From contig QKPN01000009.1 of assembly GCA_003258405.1 (NCBI GenBank), positions 62,001 to 126,000 on the forward strand: 64,000 bases of DNA. The letters are read 5' to 3'. A program made the translations under genes and the position numbers. The notes below the pieces were generated by a model that worked only from the letters and a program-made list of their open reading frames with translations, did not search any database and was not told the origin of the DNA. This document shows positions 33,959 through 41,897 of the stretch, one piece after another (position 1 is the first letter of the stretch; the number at the start of each line of letters is the position of its first letter). Source of the stretch: Rhodobacteraceae bacterium DSL-40. GTDB taxonomy: Bacteria > Pseudomonadota > Alphaproteobacteria > Rhodobacterales > Rhodobacteraceae.

Positions 33959-34138
33959 TCAGTCGGCGGTCACCGCACCTATGGTCGCGCCCGCTGCCGT
34001 GCCCACGATCGGGCCGCCAACGGCTGTGCCGACGACTGCGCCACCAACCCCGCCGGTCGCGGCGCGCTCTCCGACAGTATCGCCGCAGGCGGCAAGCAGC
34101 AGCATCGCCCCGAACAGTCCGGTCAATCGCAAGGCCAT
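33959..34138 (-). CDS. Small glycine-zipper lipoprotein, copy 2
   Basis: A 59-residue lipoprotein read from ATG 34138, with AAGGGGAG upstream, to TGA at 33959. The signal peptide MALRLTGLFGAMLLLAAC ends in lipobox LLAAC. The mature part GERAATGGVGGAVVGTAV then GPIVGTAAGATIGAVTAD is nearly the same as copy 1, with mainly conservative changes. Equal length and spacing show a tandem gene duplication. It is easily missed because it is below common length cut-offs. Confidence 0.8.
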   Translation of the reverse strand: MALRLTGLFGAMLLLAACGDTVGERAATGGVGGAVVGTAVGGPIVGTAAGATIGAVTAD

Positions 34139-34191
34139 GGCCCTATCTCCCCTTTGTCTTGTTGTTCGGGCAGAGAACGCGGGGTGCGGGC

Positions 34192-35259
34192 TCAGGGTTC
34201 CCGCCTGGGCGCCCGCGCCCCCACAAGCGCTTCGGAAAGGTGCAGTGCTTCGTCGAACACGTCCCGCGTGCTGCCGAGCCGGAGGTTGCGGTAGCGCGAG
34301 GCGAAATGGGTCTCCGCCGCGAAGAGGACCGCCGTGCGCTCGACGGCGATCCCCCGGGCGGCGAAGACCTCGGCATAAATCGCCGCCAGCCGCTCCGGAT
34401 CGACCGGTCCGTCCCCCTTCCGGGCATAGCGAAGCACTGTGTGCAGGTCCGATCCGGCCGGGGCCAGCGCCGCGTGGCCGAAATCGAGGATCACCGGCCG
34501 CTGGTCTGGCTGGATGAGGATGTTGCCCGGCCCGAAATCCATGTGGCTGAGGCAGAGCGGCCCGCCGTAAAGCCGTTGCCTGAGCGCGCCCCAGCGCGCT
34601 TCCACCGCCCGGAGCGACCGGGCGATCCGGCGCGCCGAGCGCCGGTCGACCGAAAGCGTGCGGACGATACGCCGCCGCGTCGGCACCCGGTGCGCCTTGG
34701 CCCCGGCCGAAACCTTGAGCGCCGGCGCCGCCGCGCCCGCGTGGCTGGCGTTGAAATCCGCGATCGCGCGCACCACGATCTCCAGATTGCCGGTGTAGCG
34801 CGAGGTCCGCCGTTTCGTGAGGCCGGGGCTTGGCCCGAGGTCGGGAAAGACCAGCAGGCTCAGAAGCCGCCCGCGCTGTCGCGCCACCGGCGGCAGCAGG
34901 CGGTAATGCGCGCCCTCCACGGCGATCTCCCCGCGCTCCCAGGCGTCCCAGAACCGCATCTCACGCCCGAGCGTCGGCACGCATTTGACGAAGCGCGTCG
35001 TGCCCGCTGCATCGGTCGCGAGGCAGGCGAAGAAGCCGCCCTTGGTGCCGCCGAGCGGCCGGAACTCGGTCAGCGCCCCGCGCAGGCACGATGCCTCCGC
35101 GTCGGCGGGATCTTCCGGGGCCTGTCCGAAGGCCAGATCAATGATCGCGAGGATGTGGCGGCGATAACTCTCGAGATCGCCGCGCGCCCGCGCCCGCCGG
35201 GCGCCAAGCGCGCTGAGCGCGATCCGGAGACGCGCCGGCAGCGGAGGCCTTCCGGTCAT
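34192..35259 (-). CDS. Phosphotransferase of the aminoglycoside/choline-kinase fold
   Basis: A 355-residue protein with the kinase-like catalytic loop LSHMDFGPGNILIQPDQ (catalytic Asp and metal-binding Asn) and the following metal motif VILDFGHAAL. The N-lobe has GTTRFVKCVP, which may supply the ATP-contacting Lys. Relatives phosphorylate small alcohols, sugars or antibiotics, and the natural substrate cannot be told. The first 30 residues are Arg-rich and not part of the domain. It is located 3 bp after the small membrane protein gene on the same strand. Confidence 0.78.
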   Translation of the reverse strand: MTGRPPLPARLRIALSALGARRARARGDLESYRRHILAIIDLAFGQAPEDPADAEASCLRGALTEFRPLGGTKGGFFACLATDAAGTTRFVKCVPTLGREMRFWDAWERGEIAVEGAHYRLLPPVARQRGRLLSLLVFPDLGPSPGLTKRRTSRYTGNLEIVVRAIADFNASHAGAAAPALKVSAGAKAHRVPTRRRIVRTLSVDRRSARRIARSLRAVEARWGALRQRLYGGPLCLSHMDFGPGNILIQPDQRPVILDFGHAALAPAGSDLHTVLRYARKGDGPVDPERLAAIYAEVFAARGIAVERTAVLFAAETHFASRYRNLRLGSTRDVFDEALHLSEALVGARAPRREP

Positions 35260-35262
35260 CGC

Positions 35263-35535
35263 CTAGTCGAAGATGAACTTCGCCAGCACCAGCACGACGA
35301 CCGCGCCGAAGATCGCGGCGACGAGGATCGCCGCGAGCCCGCCGGCCGCCAGTACGCCGACGCCGATTGCGGCGAGCACGAAAGGCGTCGCGACCGCGGC
35401 CAGCACGCCGAGCACGAGATACCCCGCCCGGTTGCGCCCGCCCGCGACGACCGAGGCGAGCCATCCCGCCAGCAGGCCGATCACGACCAGCAATACGAGC
35501 CCGATCCCGCCGATTGCCTGAAGAAATCCTTCCAT
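35263..35535 (-). CDS. GlsB/YeaQ/YmgE-type small membrane protein
   Basis: A 90-residue inner-membrane protein with three hydrophobic segments (GGIGLVLLVVIGLLAGWLAS, YLVLGVLAAVATPFVLAAIG, LAAILVAAIFGAVVVLVLA). The length and the GWLAS...G.....YLV pattern fit the transglycosylase-associated (YeaQ/YmgE) group, often stress-induced in Proteobacteria. ATG 35535 has GGAG upstream. Upstream is an 11-bp iteron array. It is probably the first gene of a leftward unit with the phosphotransferase. Confidence 0.72.
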   Translation of the reverse strand: MEGFLQAIGGIGLVLLVVIGLLAGWLASVVAGGRNRAGYLVLGVLAAVATPFVLAAIGVGVLAAGGLAAILVAAIFGAVVVLVLAKFIFD

Positions 35536-35575
35536 GTCCCTCTGCTCCTTTCGTCCGCGGCCTTGCGCCGTTTCA

Positions 35576-35616
35576 TGCATATGGGGCGTGCATACGATGT
35601 GCATAGGATGTGCAGG
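35576..35616. promoter_or_regulatory. Iterated TGCATA(C/G)GATG sites
   Basis: TGCATA at 35576, TGCATACGATG at 35589-35599, TGCATAGGATG at 35600-35610 and a partial TGCAGG at 35611. The central units are 11 bp and directly adjacent, so they fall on the same face of the helix. They lie 41-81 bp upstream of the small membrane protein gene, a position suited to a phased regulator-binding array. Confidence 0.5.
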
Positions 35617-36036
35617 CGGCGAACGGGAAGAATCTGCCCACCGCCCGGCCGGAGTCAACGGGTCACGACGAAGACGTTCCGCCCCTTGCTCCCGTCCGGC
35701 GTCCCGGCCCGACCGGCCGCATCGGACGGCCGGTGGTGTGGCAGGATCTGCGGATGGGAACCGCTCATGAAGCGGTCCATCGCCTCGCTCACCCGCGTCT
35801 GCGCCTGCGGAACGCCGAATGCAGTGCCCGCCGGAACGCCCCGTCTCGTACCCAGCTGCACGACCTGCGCGAGACGAGGGGTTCCTGATGCTGCGCCCCT
35901 GTCGCGAGGCCGACGAACTCGACGGGTCGCCGCTTTCCGGCAACCCGTTTCAGCCTGGGGCGGCGCTGGGCGAGACGCGACGCCTGTAGCCTCCCATGTT
36001 GAAGTCATAGAAATATCAAGGGGGTAAGGTTTCCGG
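35617..36036. other. Gene-poor stretch, nothing assignable
   Basis: About 420 bp between the iterons and the end of the sulfotransferase gene. Open frames here are short and overlap each other, and none has a ribosome site with a recognisable protein. A 33-codon rightward frame from 35888 was considered and not accepted. Confidence 0.4.
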
Positions 36037-36669
36037 TCAGGCCGGTTCGCTGCCCTGCCGGACCAGTTCCCAGAATTCCGAGCGGTCGTTGGTGCGCGGA
36101 AAGGCTTCTGTGGGCACGTCCACATCGAGGAAGGCGCAGAGCGGCTCCCAGCCCTCCCGTACCTCGAAGACCAGAAGCTGCTCCGGCGGGATCGTCGCCT
36201 TGACCCTCTCGTTATGCGCCGTGAAGGCGGCGGCCAGCTGCGCCCCATCGAGCCCGGGCGGGAACCCCGTCGCGCTGATGACCGCGACCGCCATGTCGAG
36301 CCAGGCCTGCATGTGCGGCGGCGCCTCGTTCTGCCGCGCGCAGAGCGCATAGATCGTCTCGCTGAAGCTCGCCGCCCAGCTTTCCGGGCTTCGAAGCGTG
36401 AGAATGAACTTCGCATCCGGATAGGCCTGATAAAGCTCCGGAATGAAGCCCGCGACCGGCCAGTCCACGGCGCTCTGATAGCCCGCCAGGATCTTCGCCC
36501 AGTCGGCCTTGCCCTTCACCGCGGCCTGCCAGAGCGGCAGCGCCTGCGGCATGTGCGCCATGACCTCGGTCATGTGGTAGCAGGGGTCGAACCCGAGCCG
36601 CTCGAGCGCAGCCTTCAGCGAATATGTGCCCGTCCGGCCGACACCTGCACCAATCACCTTCACCGTCAT
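36037..36669 (-). CDS. Sulfotransferase-family protein
   Basis: A 210-residue protein of the Sulfotransfer_4 type. The N-terminal PAPS-binding loop is VIGAGVGRTGTYSLKAALE. LTLRSPESWAASFSETIY supplies the 3'-phosphate-binding Arg/Ser region, and ECVDV-like FLDVDVPTEAFPRTND closes the fold. ATG 36669 has GGGAGGAGAG; longer upstream frames cross the promoter. It would transfer sulfate from PAPS to an unidentified acceptor. It is divergent from a LysR regulator and a short distance from a sulfate importer operon, which is suggestive but not proof of a link. Confidence 0.82.
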   Translation of the reverse strand: MTVKVIGAGVGRTGTYSLKAALERLGFDPCYHMTEVMAHMPQALPLWQAAVKGKADWAKILAGYQSAVDWPVAGFIPELYQAYPDAKFILTLRSPESWAASFSETIYALCARQNEAPPHMQAWLDMAVAVISATGFPPGLDGAQLAAAFTAHNERVKATIPPEQLLVFEVREGWEPLCAFLDVDVPTEAFPRTNDRSEFWELVRQGSEPA

Positions 36670-36739
36670 GATCCTCTCCTCCCGTTGCGGCTTCAGCCAT
36701 TTCCGGCTTGCCGTGCTCCGGATCATGAATGAAACTTGT

Positions 36740-36760
36740 AATCTGTCTAACGAATAGATT
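36740..36760. promoter_or_regulatory. LysR-type T-N11-A site
   Basis: AATCT-N11-AGATT (perfect 5-bp arms around GTCTAACGAAT), 10 bp before the LysR start and 71 bp before the divergent sulfotransferase start. Classic LysR dyad geometry, suitable for autoregulation and for control of the divergent gene. Confidence 0.65.
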
Positions 36761-36769
36761 GCATGCATC

Positions 36770-37750
36770 ATGAGCGAAATCGATCTGAGCCGGCTTGATC
36801 TCAATCTGCTTGTGGTCTTCACCGTGCTGATGCGCGAACGGAACGTGACCCGCGCCGCCGAGGATCTGGGCCGCACGCAGTCCGCCGTCAGCCATTCGCT
36901 CGCCCGCCTGCGCGCGCAACTCGGCGACCCGCTCCTCATCAAGGCCGGCGGGCGGATGACGCCGACCCCCTATGCACTGCGGCTCCACGAGGACATCGTG
37001 CCGATCCTGCGCAGCATCCAGCATGTCGTCTCGCCGCCCGAACCCTTCGATCCGGCGACGAGCCGCCGTCAGTTCCGCATCGCCTTTCCCGACAATTCGC
37101 GCGCCTTCCTCACGAACATCTATGCGCGGGTGCAGCGGGAGGCCCCCGGAGTGGCCGTGGAATGGCTGACCCCGAGTGCCGACATGCTGCCAATGGTCGC
37201 GGGCGGCCAGATCGACATCTGCGAGCTTGCGGGCTCGGCGCCGCTGCCCGAAGGCGTCGAGGCGCATCAGGGGCAACCCTACACCTGGATGACCTACATG
37301 CGGCGGGATCACCCGGCCGCGCAGGACTGGGGGCCGGCGGCTTGGAAGACCTGGCCGCATGTGAAGGTCTCCGTCGATACGAGAAGCCCGAGCCCGGTCG
37401 ATGAGGTGACCCGCGGGAGCGGGCTCACGCGCCGGATCGGGGCGCGGATCCCGAATTTCGCCTCCCTCGGGCCGCTGCTTGCGCGGACCGACTTCATCGC
37501 GACCCTGCCGCCCATCACCATGGTCGATGTGCTGGAGGAATACGACATCCTGGCGCTGCAGCCCCCGGTAGAGATTGCACCGATGCCGCTGCGCTTTCTC
37601 TGGAGTTTCCGGCTGAGCAACGACCCTGGAAGCCGCTGGTTCCGCAATCTCGTGATCGAGACGTTTTCCGAGCTGCACCGCAAGGCGGAGGTCACCCTCG
37701 CGACCCGCTGGATCGACCGGGCGATGGGGAAGGGGGCGCCGCGCGCATGA
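36770..37750 (+). CDS. LysR-family transcriptional regulator
   Basis: A 326-residue regulator. The N-terminal winged helix has LDLNLLVVFTVLMRERNVTRAAEDLGRTQSAVSHSLARLR in order, and the LysR effector domain starts near residue 95 (RQFRIAFPDN). The PF03466-type domain resembles NodD/PnbR-like LysRs that sense small aromatic or organic ligands. No clear ribosome site precedes the ATG. The dyad at 36740 lies in its promoter. Convergent with the sulfate importer operon (18 bp between stops). Confidence 0.9.
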   Translation: MSEIDLSRLDLNLLVVFTVLMRERNVTRAAEDLGRTQSAVSHSLARLRAQLGDPLLIKAGGRMTPTPYALRLHEDIVPILRSIQHVVSPPEPFDPATSRRQFRIAFPDNSRAFLTNIYARVQREAPGVAVEWLTPSADMLPMVAGGQIDICELAGSAPLPEGVEAHQGQPYTWMTYMRRDHPAAQDWGPAAWKTWPHVKVSVDTRSPSPVDEVTRGSGLTRRIGARIPNFASLGPLLARTDFIATLPPITMVDVLEEYDILALQPPVEIAPMPLRFLWSFRLSNDPGSRWFRNLVIETFSELHRKAEVTLATRWIDRAMGKGAPRA

Positions 37751-37768
37751 GCGTCGCCCCGCCTCGGG

Positions 37769-38488
37769 TCAGGCCGCGATGAAGTCCCGCACGAAGGCGG
37801 TTGCCGGTTTCGCGCGGATCTCGGCCGGTTTGCCCGCCTGCTCTATCCGGCCCATCGACATCACGACGACGAGATCGGCAAGCTCCATTGCCTCCTCCTG
37901 GTCGTGGGTCACGAAGACCGATGTGATCCCGGTGCGGTCGTGGATCTCGCGCAGACCCTGGCGCAGCTCCTTGCGCACCTTCGCATCGAGCGCCCCGAAC
38001 GGCTCGTCGAGCAGAAGCATCCGCGGCTCGATCGCCAGCGCGCGGGCCAGTGCGACCCGCTGGCGCTGGCCGCCCGAGAGCTGGTTCGGATAACGGCCGC
38101 CGATGTCCGGAAGCTGGATGAGGTCGAGCAGCCGGTTCACCCGCCGGCCGATCTCGGCCTCGGTCGGACGCTCCCTGCGCTTCCGCGCCCGCAGCCCGTA
38201 GGCCACGTTTTCGAAGACGGTCATGTGCCGGAAGAGCGCATAGTGCTGAAAGACGAACCCCGCCCGCCGCTCCTGCACGGTGAGTCCGGTGGCATCCTGG
38301 CCGTCGAACAGCACCCGCCCGGAGGTGGGAAACTCGAGCCCGCCGAGGATGCGCAGGAGCGTGGTCTTGCCCGATCCCGACGGACCGAGCAGCGCGATGA
38401 GTGCGCCCGATGGAATGGAGAGCGAGACCGGATGCAGCGCCCGTTCGGTGCCGAATTCCTTGGCGAGTTCCTCGATATCGATATGCAT
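37769..38488 (-). CDS. cysA: Sulfate/thiosulfate ABC importer ATPase, short form
   Basis: A 239-residue ABC ATPase. Walker [11 protein letters not shown]-loop [17 protein letters not shown], signature [15 protein letters not shown], Walker [14 protein letters not shown] and H-loop [10 protein letters not shown] are intact. It ends right after the nucleotide-binding domain (AFVRDFIAA), so the C-terminal TOBE/regulatory domain of ~100 residues typical of CysA is absent, and the convergent LysR gene leaves no room for it. ATG 38488 was chosen because it opens the conserved N-terminus. Last gene of the sulfate importer operon. Confidence 0.9.
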   Translation of the reverse strand: MHIDIEELAKEFGTERALHPVSLSIPSGALIALLGPSGSGKTTLLRILGGLEFPTSGRVLFDGQDATGLTVQERRAGFVFQHYALFRHMTVFENVAYGLRARKRRERPTEAEIGRRVNRLLDLIQLPDIGGRYPNQLSGGQRQRVALARALAIEPRMLLLDEPFGALDAKVRKELRQGLREIHDRTGITSVFVTHDQEEAMELADLVVVMSMGRIEQAGKPAEIRAKPATAFVRDFIAA

Positions 38489-38499
38489 CGCATGTCCTT

Positions 38500-39405
38500 T
38501 CAGTGCCGCCGAGTGGCCGCCAGCAGATCCGCATGACGCCATTCGAGGAGCGATTTGAGGGCAAGGGTGACGAGCGCGAGCAGGGCGAGCACGCCGGCGA
38601 GCGAAAAGGCCGCGACCGAGAGATACTCGTTGTAGAGAATCTCGATCATGATCGGCATGGTCGTGGTGACGCCGCGGATCTTGCCCGAGACCACCGCAAC
38701 AGCGCCAAACTCCCCCATGGCGCGCGCTGTCGAGAGCAGCACGCCATAGAGCAGCGCCCAGCGGATGTTGGGGAGCGTCACGGTGAGGAAGCTCCGCCAC
38801 CCGCTCGCGCCGAGCGAAAGCGCGGCCTCCTCCTCCGAGCTGCCCTGCTCGATCATCACCGGAATGAGCTCGCGGGCCACGAACGGGAAGGTCACGAACA
38901 TCGAGGCGAGCACGATGCCGGGAAACGCGAAGACGATCTTCATGTCATGGGCGACGAGCCAGGCCCCGAACGTCGAATTGGCACCGAAGAGCAGCACCAG
39001 CGCGAGACCGGCGACAACCGGCGAGACCGAGAAGGGCAGGTCGATCAGCGTGACGAGGAAGGTCTTGCCGGGGAAGTCGAACTTCGTGATCGACCAGGCG
39101 GCGGCGATGCCGAAGACTGCGTTGAGCGGCACCGCGATCGCCGCGACGATGAGCGTGAGGCGGATCGCGGAGCACGCATCCGGCGAGGCAAGCGCCTCGA
39201 CCGACGCAGCCCAGCCCTGCCGAAGCGCCTCGCCGAAGACGGCGAGAAGCGGAGCGAAGAGCAGGACCGAGATCAGCGCAAGTACCGTGCCGATCAACGC
39301 GATGCGCACACCGCGCGGCTCGGTCGTGATCTCCTTGTGTCGGCGGGAGGGGCGCGTGGGGCGCGGAACTCCCGCGCCGCCGGAGGCGAGGGCAAGTTCA
39401 GACAT
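38500..39405 (-). CDS. cysW: Sulfate ABC importer permease CysW
   Basis: A 301-residue inner-membrane permease, six helices. [22 protein letters not shown] is the CysW signature. The ATPase-contact loop is [24 protein letters not shown] (EAA motif), followed by [19 protein letters not shown]. The N-terminal 35 residues are basic and cytoplasmic. ATG 39405 has GGAGAG upstream and overlaps the preceding small gene by 8 bp. Confidence 0.93.
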   Translation of the reverse strand: MSELALASGGAGVPRPTRPSRRHKEITTEPRGVRIALIGTVLALISVLLFAPLLAVFGEALRQGWAASVEALASPDACSAIRLTLIVAAIAVPLNAVFGIAAAWSITKFDFPGKTFLVTLIDLPFSVSPVVAGLALVLLFGANSTFGAWLVAHDMKIVFAFPGIVLASMFVTFPFVARELIPVMIEQGSSEEEAALSLGASGWRSFLTVTLPNIRWALLYGVLLSTARAMGEFGAVAVVSGKIRGVTTTMPIMIEILYNEYLSVAAFSLAGVLALLALVTLALKSLLEWRHADLLAATRRH

Positions 39406-39685
39406 GACGTTCTCTCCAGGCGGGCTCGGGCAAGGCCCGCAGGCGCAGCCTGCCGCTGACCCAGGCGAGCAGGGCCGCCCAGAGGACGGTGACCGCCGGT
39501 CCGACGACGAGATAGATCGCGAGCGCGAGCCAGGGGGTGCCGTTGCCCACCAGGGCGAAGATTGCACCCGTGAGGCCGGCGAAGCCGCCGAGGAAGGCGA
39601 TGGCGAGGCCCGCTTCCGGGGTGAGGCCGCGCGGGTGCGGGCCGGCATCATCGGCGCGGGTGGTCGGGAAAGCTGGTCTAGACAA
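39398..39685 (-). CDS. Small membrane protein inside the sulfate importer operon
   Basis: A 95-residue protein with a polar N-terminus (about 25 residues), two hydrophobic segments (LAIAFLGGFAGLTGAIFALVG, ALAIYLVVGPAVTVLWAALLAW) and a basic C-terminal tail with RLRLRALPEPAWRER. It overlaps cysT by 8 bp and cysW by 8 bp, so it is read as part of the operon and very probably expressed. I do not recognise a family. It could be an accessory subunit of the CysTWA complex. Confidence 0.7.
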   Translation of the reverse strand: MSRPAFPTTRADDAGPHPRGLTPEAGLAIAFLGGFAGLTGAIFALVGNGTPWLALAIYLVVGPAVTVLWAALLAWVSGRLRLRALPEPAWRERHV

Positions 39686-40517
39686 GTCCGATCCTCCGTC
39701 TGCTCCAGATCTGGATGGCGTTGATGGCGAAAAGCATCGCGAAGGAGATCACCAGCATGGCGATGCCGATCGCTGTTGCGGCGTCGTAGTTGTATTCCTC
39801 GAGCCGGATCACGATCAGAAGCGGCGCGATCTCGGTCTTGAAAGGCAGGTTGCCCGCGATGAAGATCACCGAGCCGTATTCCCCCACCGAGCGCGCCAGG
39901 GCGAGCGCGAAGCCGGTAAGAAGCGCCGGCGTGAGCGTCGGCAGGATCACCCGGCGGAGCGTGGCGAGACGCTGCGCGCCGAGCGTGGCGCTGGCTTCCT
40001 CCAGCTCGCGGTCGAGCTCCTCGATCACGGGCTGGACGGTCCGGACCACGAAGGGCAGGCCGATGAAGACCAGCGCCATCCAGATCCCGAGCTCGGAATA
40101 GGCAACCTGGATCCCGAGGGGCGCGAGCGCCTGGCCGAAGGCGCCGTTCGGTGCATAGAGGGCGGTGAGCGAGATGCCCGCCACCGCCGTTGGCAGCGCG
40201 AAGGGCAGATCCACGGCCGCATCGATGAACCGCCGGCCCCAGAAGCGGTAGCGCACCAGAACCCAGGCGAGCGCGAGCCCGAAGACGAGGTTGAAGAGCG
40301 AGGCGGCGAGCGCCACGCGGAAGGAGAGGCTCAGCGCCGCCCAGATGCGGCGGGAGTTCACCATGTCCCAGAGCTCGCCCGGGCCGATCATCAGCCCCCG
40401 GCCCAGCAGCGCGCCGATCGGCAGCAGGACCACGATCGAGAGCACGGTCATCGTGATCCCGAAGCTCAGCCCGAAGCCGGGCAGCGGCGAGGGCGCGCGG
40501 AGAATGCCAACCCGCAT
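39678..40517 (-). CDS. cysT: Sulfate ABC importer permease CysT (CysU)
   Basis: A 279-residue inner-membrane permease. It contains VDLPFALPTAVAGISLTALY, typical of CysT, and the EAA loop EEASATLGAQRLATLRRVILPTL, followed by ALARSVGEYGSVIFIAGNLP. It starts 4 bp after the binding-protein gene. With CysW it forms the membrane channel powered by CysA. Confidence 0.93.
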   Translation of the reverse strand: MRVGILRAPSPLPGFGLSFGITMTVLSIVVLLPIGALLGRGLMIGPGELWDMVNSRRIWAALSLSFRVALAASLFNLVFGLALAWVLVRYRFWGRRFIDAAVDLPFALPTAVAGISLTALYAPNGAFGQALAPLGIQVAYSELGIWMALVFIGLPFVVRTVQPVIEELDRELEEASATLGAQRLATLRRVILPTLTPALLTGFALALARSVGEYGSVIFIAGNLPFKTEIAPLLIVIRLEEYNYDAATAIGIAMLVISFAMLFAINAIQIWSRRRIGLV

Positions 40518-40521
40518 CGGA

Positions 40522-41703
40522 TCACTCCTCGTAGATCTGGTCGAAGATGCCGCCGTCGCCGAAATACTCTGGCTGCACCTTCGGCCAGCCGCCGAAATCG
40601 GCGATGGTGGCGAGCGTCACCTCGGGAAAACGTGCGACATCCTCCGGCGCCGCGGCCGAAGTGTCCCAGGCCCGGTAGTAGTGGTGCAGCGCCAGCGCCT
40701 GCGCTTCGGGGCTGTAGAGGTGCTGGAGATAGGCTTCCGCCGCAGCGCGCTGCGCGTCCGAGGTGATGTTTCCATCGACCAGCGTCACCGGCGGCTCGGC
40801 GAGGATCGAGACCGAGGGCACGACGATGTCGAACGCATCATCGCCGAGTTCGTCGAGCGCGAGAAAGGCCTCGTTCTCCCAGGCCAGCAGAACATCGCCG
40901 ATACCCCGCTGGGTAAAGGTCGTGGTCGCGCCGCGTGCGCCCGTGTCGAGGACCGGCACGTGACGATAGAGCGCGCCGACGAACTCCCGCGGCGCGATGT
41001 TGTTCTTCTCGGCATAGGCCCAGGCGGCGAGAAAGTTCCAGCGCGCGCCGCCCGAGGTCTTCGGGTTGGGGGTGATGACTTGCACATCGTCGCGCACGAG
41101 ATCATCCCAGTCCGCGATGCCGCGCGGATTGCCCTCGCGCACGAGGAAGACGATCGTCGAGGTATAGGGCGCGGAATTGTGGGGCAGACGCTCTTGCCAG
41201 TCGCCCGGAATGCGGTCGGTCCGCTCGGCGATGGCGTCGATATCGGCCGAGAGCGCCAGCGTCACCACCGTCGCGTCGAGCCCGTCGATCACTGCGCGCG
41301 CCTGCGCACCCGCGCCGCCATGGGATTGCTCGATCTTCACTGCGGGATGGCCCTGCGCGGTCCACCATTCGTTGAAGAGCGTGTTGTAATCGCGGTAGAA
41401 TTCGCGCGTAGGGTCATAGGAGACGTTGAGGATCTGAACCGTCTCCTGGGCGCGGAGCGGGGCGGGGGCGCCAAGAGCGATCCCGAGCGTCGCGAACACG
41501 GCCAGCGCGCCGCTTCGTTGCCGCCGCAAGACCGCGGCGCGCGTCCGATGCTGCCGGAGATCGGCGCGCCGGGCGGGTACGAAGGCGGGCAGGCCGGTCA
41601 GGCGCCCTTGGCCCGTCTCGATCTCGATCCGGCCATCTCCAAGGCTGCGGACGAAGCGCCCGCGGGCAAAGGCATGAGAGCCAAGCTGAATGGTGCGGTA
41701 CAT
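40522..41703 (-). CDS. Sulfate-binding protein with unusual N-terminal extension
   Basis: Periplasmic sulfate-binding protein, 393 residues from ATG 41703. The core ILNVSYDPTREFYRDYN, SHGGAGAQARAVIDGL, NPKTSGGARWNFLAAWAYA and VLDTGARGATTTFTQRGIGD is that of Sbp/CysP. The usual length is about 330-340. Here about 60 polar residues (MYRTIQLGSHAFARGRFV onwards) precede the expected signal peptide (ALAVFATLGIALGAPAPLRAQ). The ATG has AAGGA 8 nt upstream; an internal TTG at 41529 would give a normal secreted protein but has no ribosome site. The extension may be a separate leader peptide now fused in frame, as I recall similar MYRTIQLG peptides before sulfate genes. Confidence 0.85.
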   Translation of the reverse strand: MYRTIQLGSHAFARGRFVRSLGDGRIEIETGQGRLTGLPAFVPARRADLRQHRTRAAVLRRQRSGALAVFATLGIALGAPAPLRAQETVQILNVSYDPTREFYRDYNTLFNEWWTAQGHPAVKIEQSHGGAGAQARAVIDGLDATVVTLALSADIDAIAERTDRIPGDWQERLPHNSAPYTSTIVFLVREGNPRGIADWDDLVRDDVQVITPNPKTSGGARWNFLAAWAYAEKNNIAPREFVGALYRHVPVLDTGARGATTTFTQRGIGDVLLAWENEAFLALDELGDDAFDIVVPSVSILAEPPVTLVDGNITSDAQRAAAEAYLQHLYSPEAQALALHHYYRAWDTSAAAPEDVARFPEVTLATIADFGGWPKVQPEYFGDGGIFDQIYEE

Positions 41704-41841
41704 CGGTCAATCCTTCGCTGATCCCTGGCGGCAGTCAGGTGCCAGGTCGGCGCGCAGTTGCGTCCGGCGGGGCCGGGTTTCTGCCCGCCTCCCGCACTCC
41801 GGACGCCGCTTGCGCCGTGTGATGCCACAATAACGACAGGA

Positions 41842-41889
41842 TTGGTCGTGATTATCAAAGGAAAAATCACGTTCTTTTTGGTCGTGATT
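41842..41889. promoter_or_regulatory. Repeated CGTGATT sites upstream of the sulfate operon
   Basis: CGTGATT-N11-AATCACG (41847-41871) is a perfect inverted repeat. A further CGTGATT at 41883-41889 lies within the direct repeat TTGGTCGTGATT (41842 and 41878). The region is AT-rich, lies 140-185 bp before the binding-protein start and directly after the end of the Rrf2 gene, so it is a likely operator/promoter of the importer operon, perhaps for the Rrf2 protein. Confidence 0.55.
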
Positions 41890-41897
41890 TTAGGGGA

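Noticed and set aside
35888-35989. Short rightward frame starting MLRPCREADELDG
   Set aside because: Only about 33 codons, no ribosome site, and only a vague likeness to the start of acetyltransferases.
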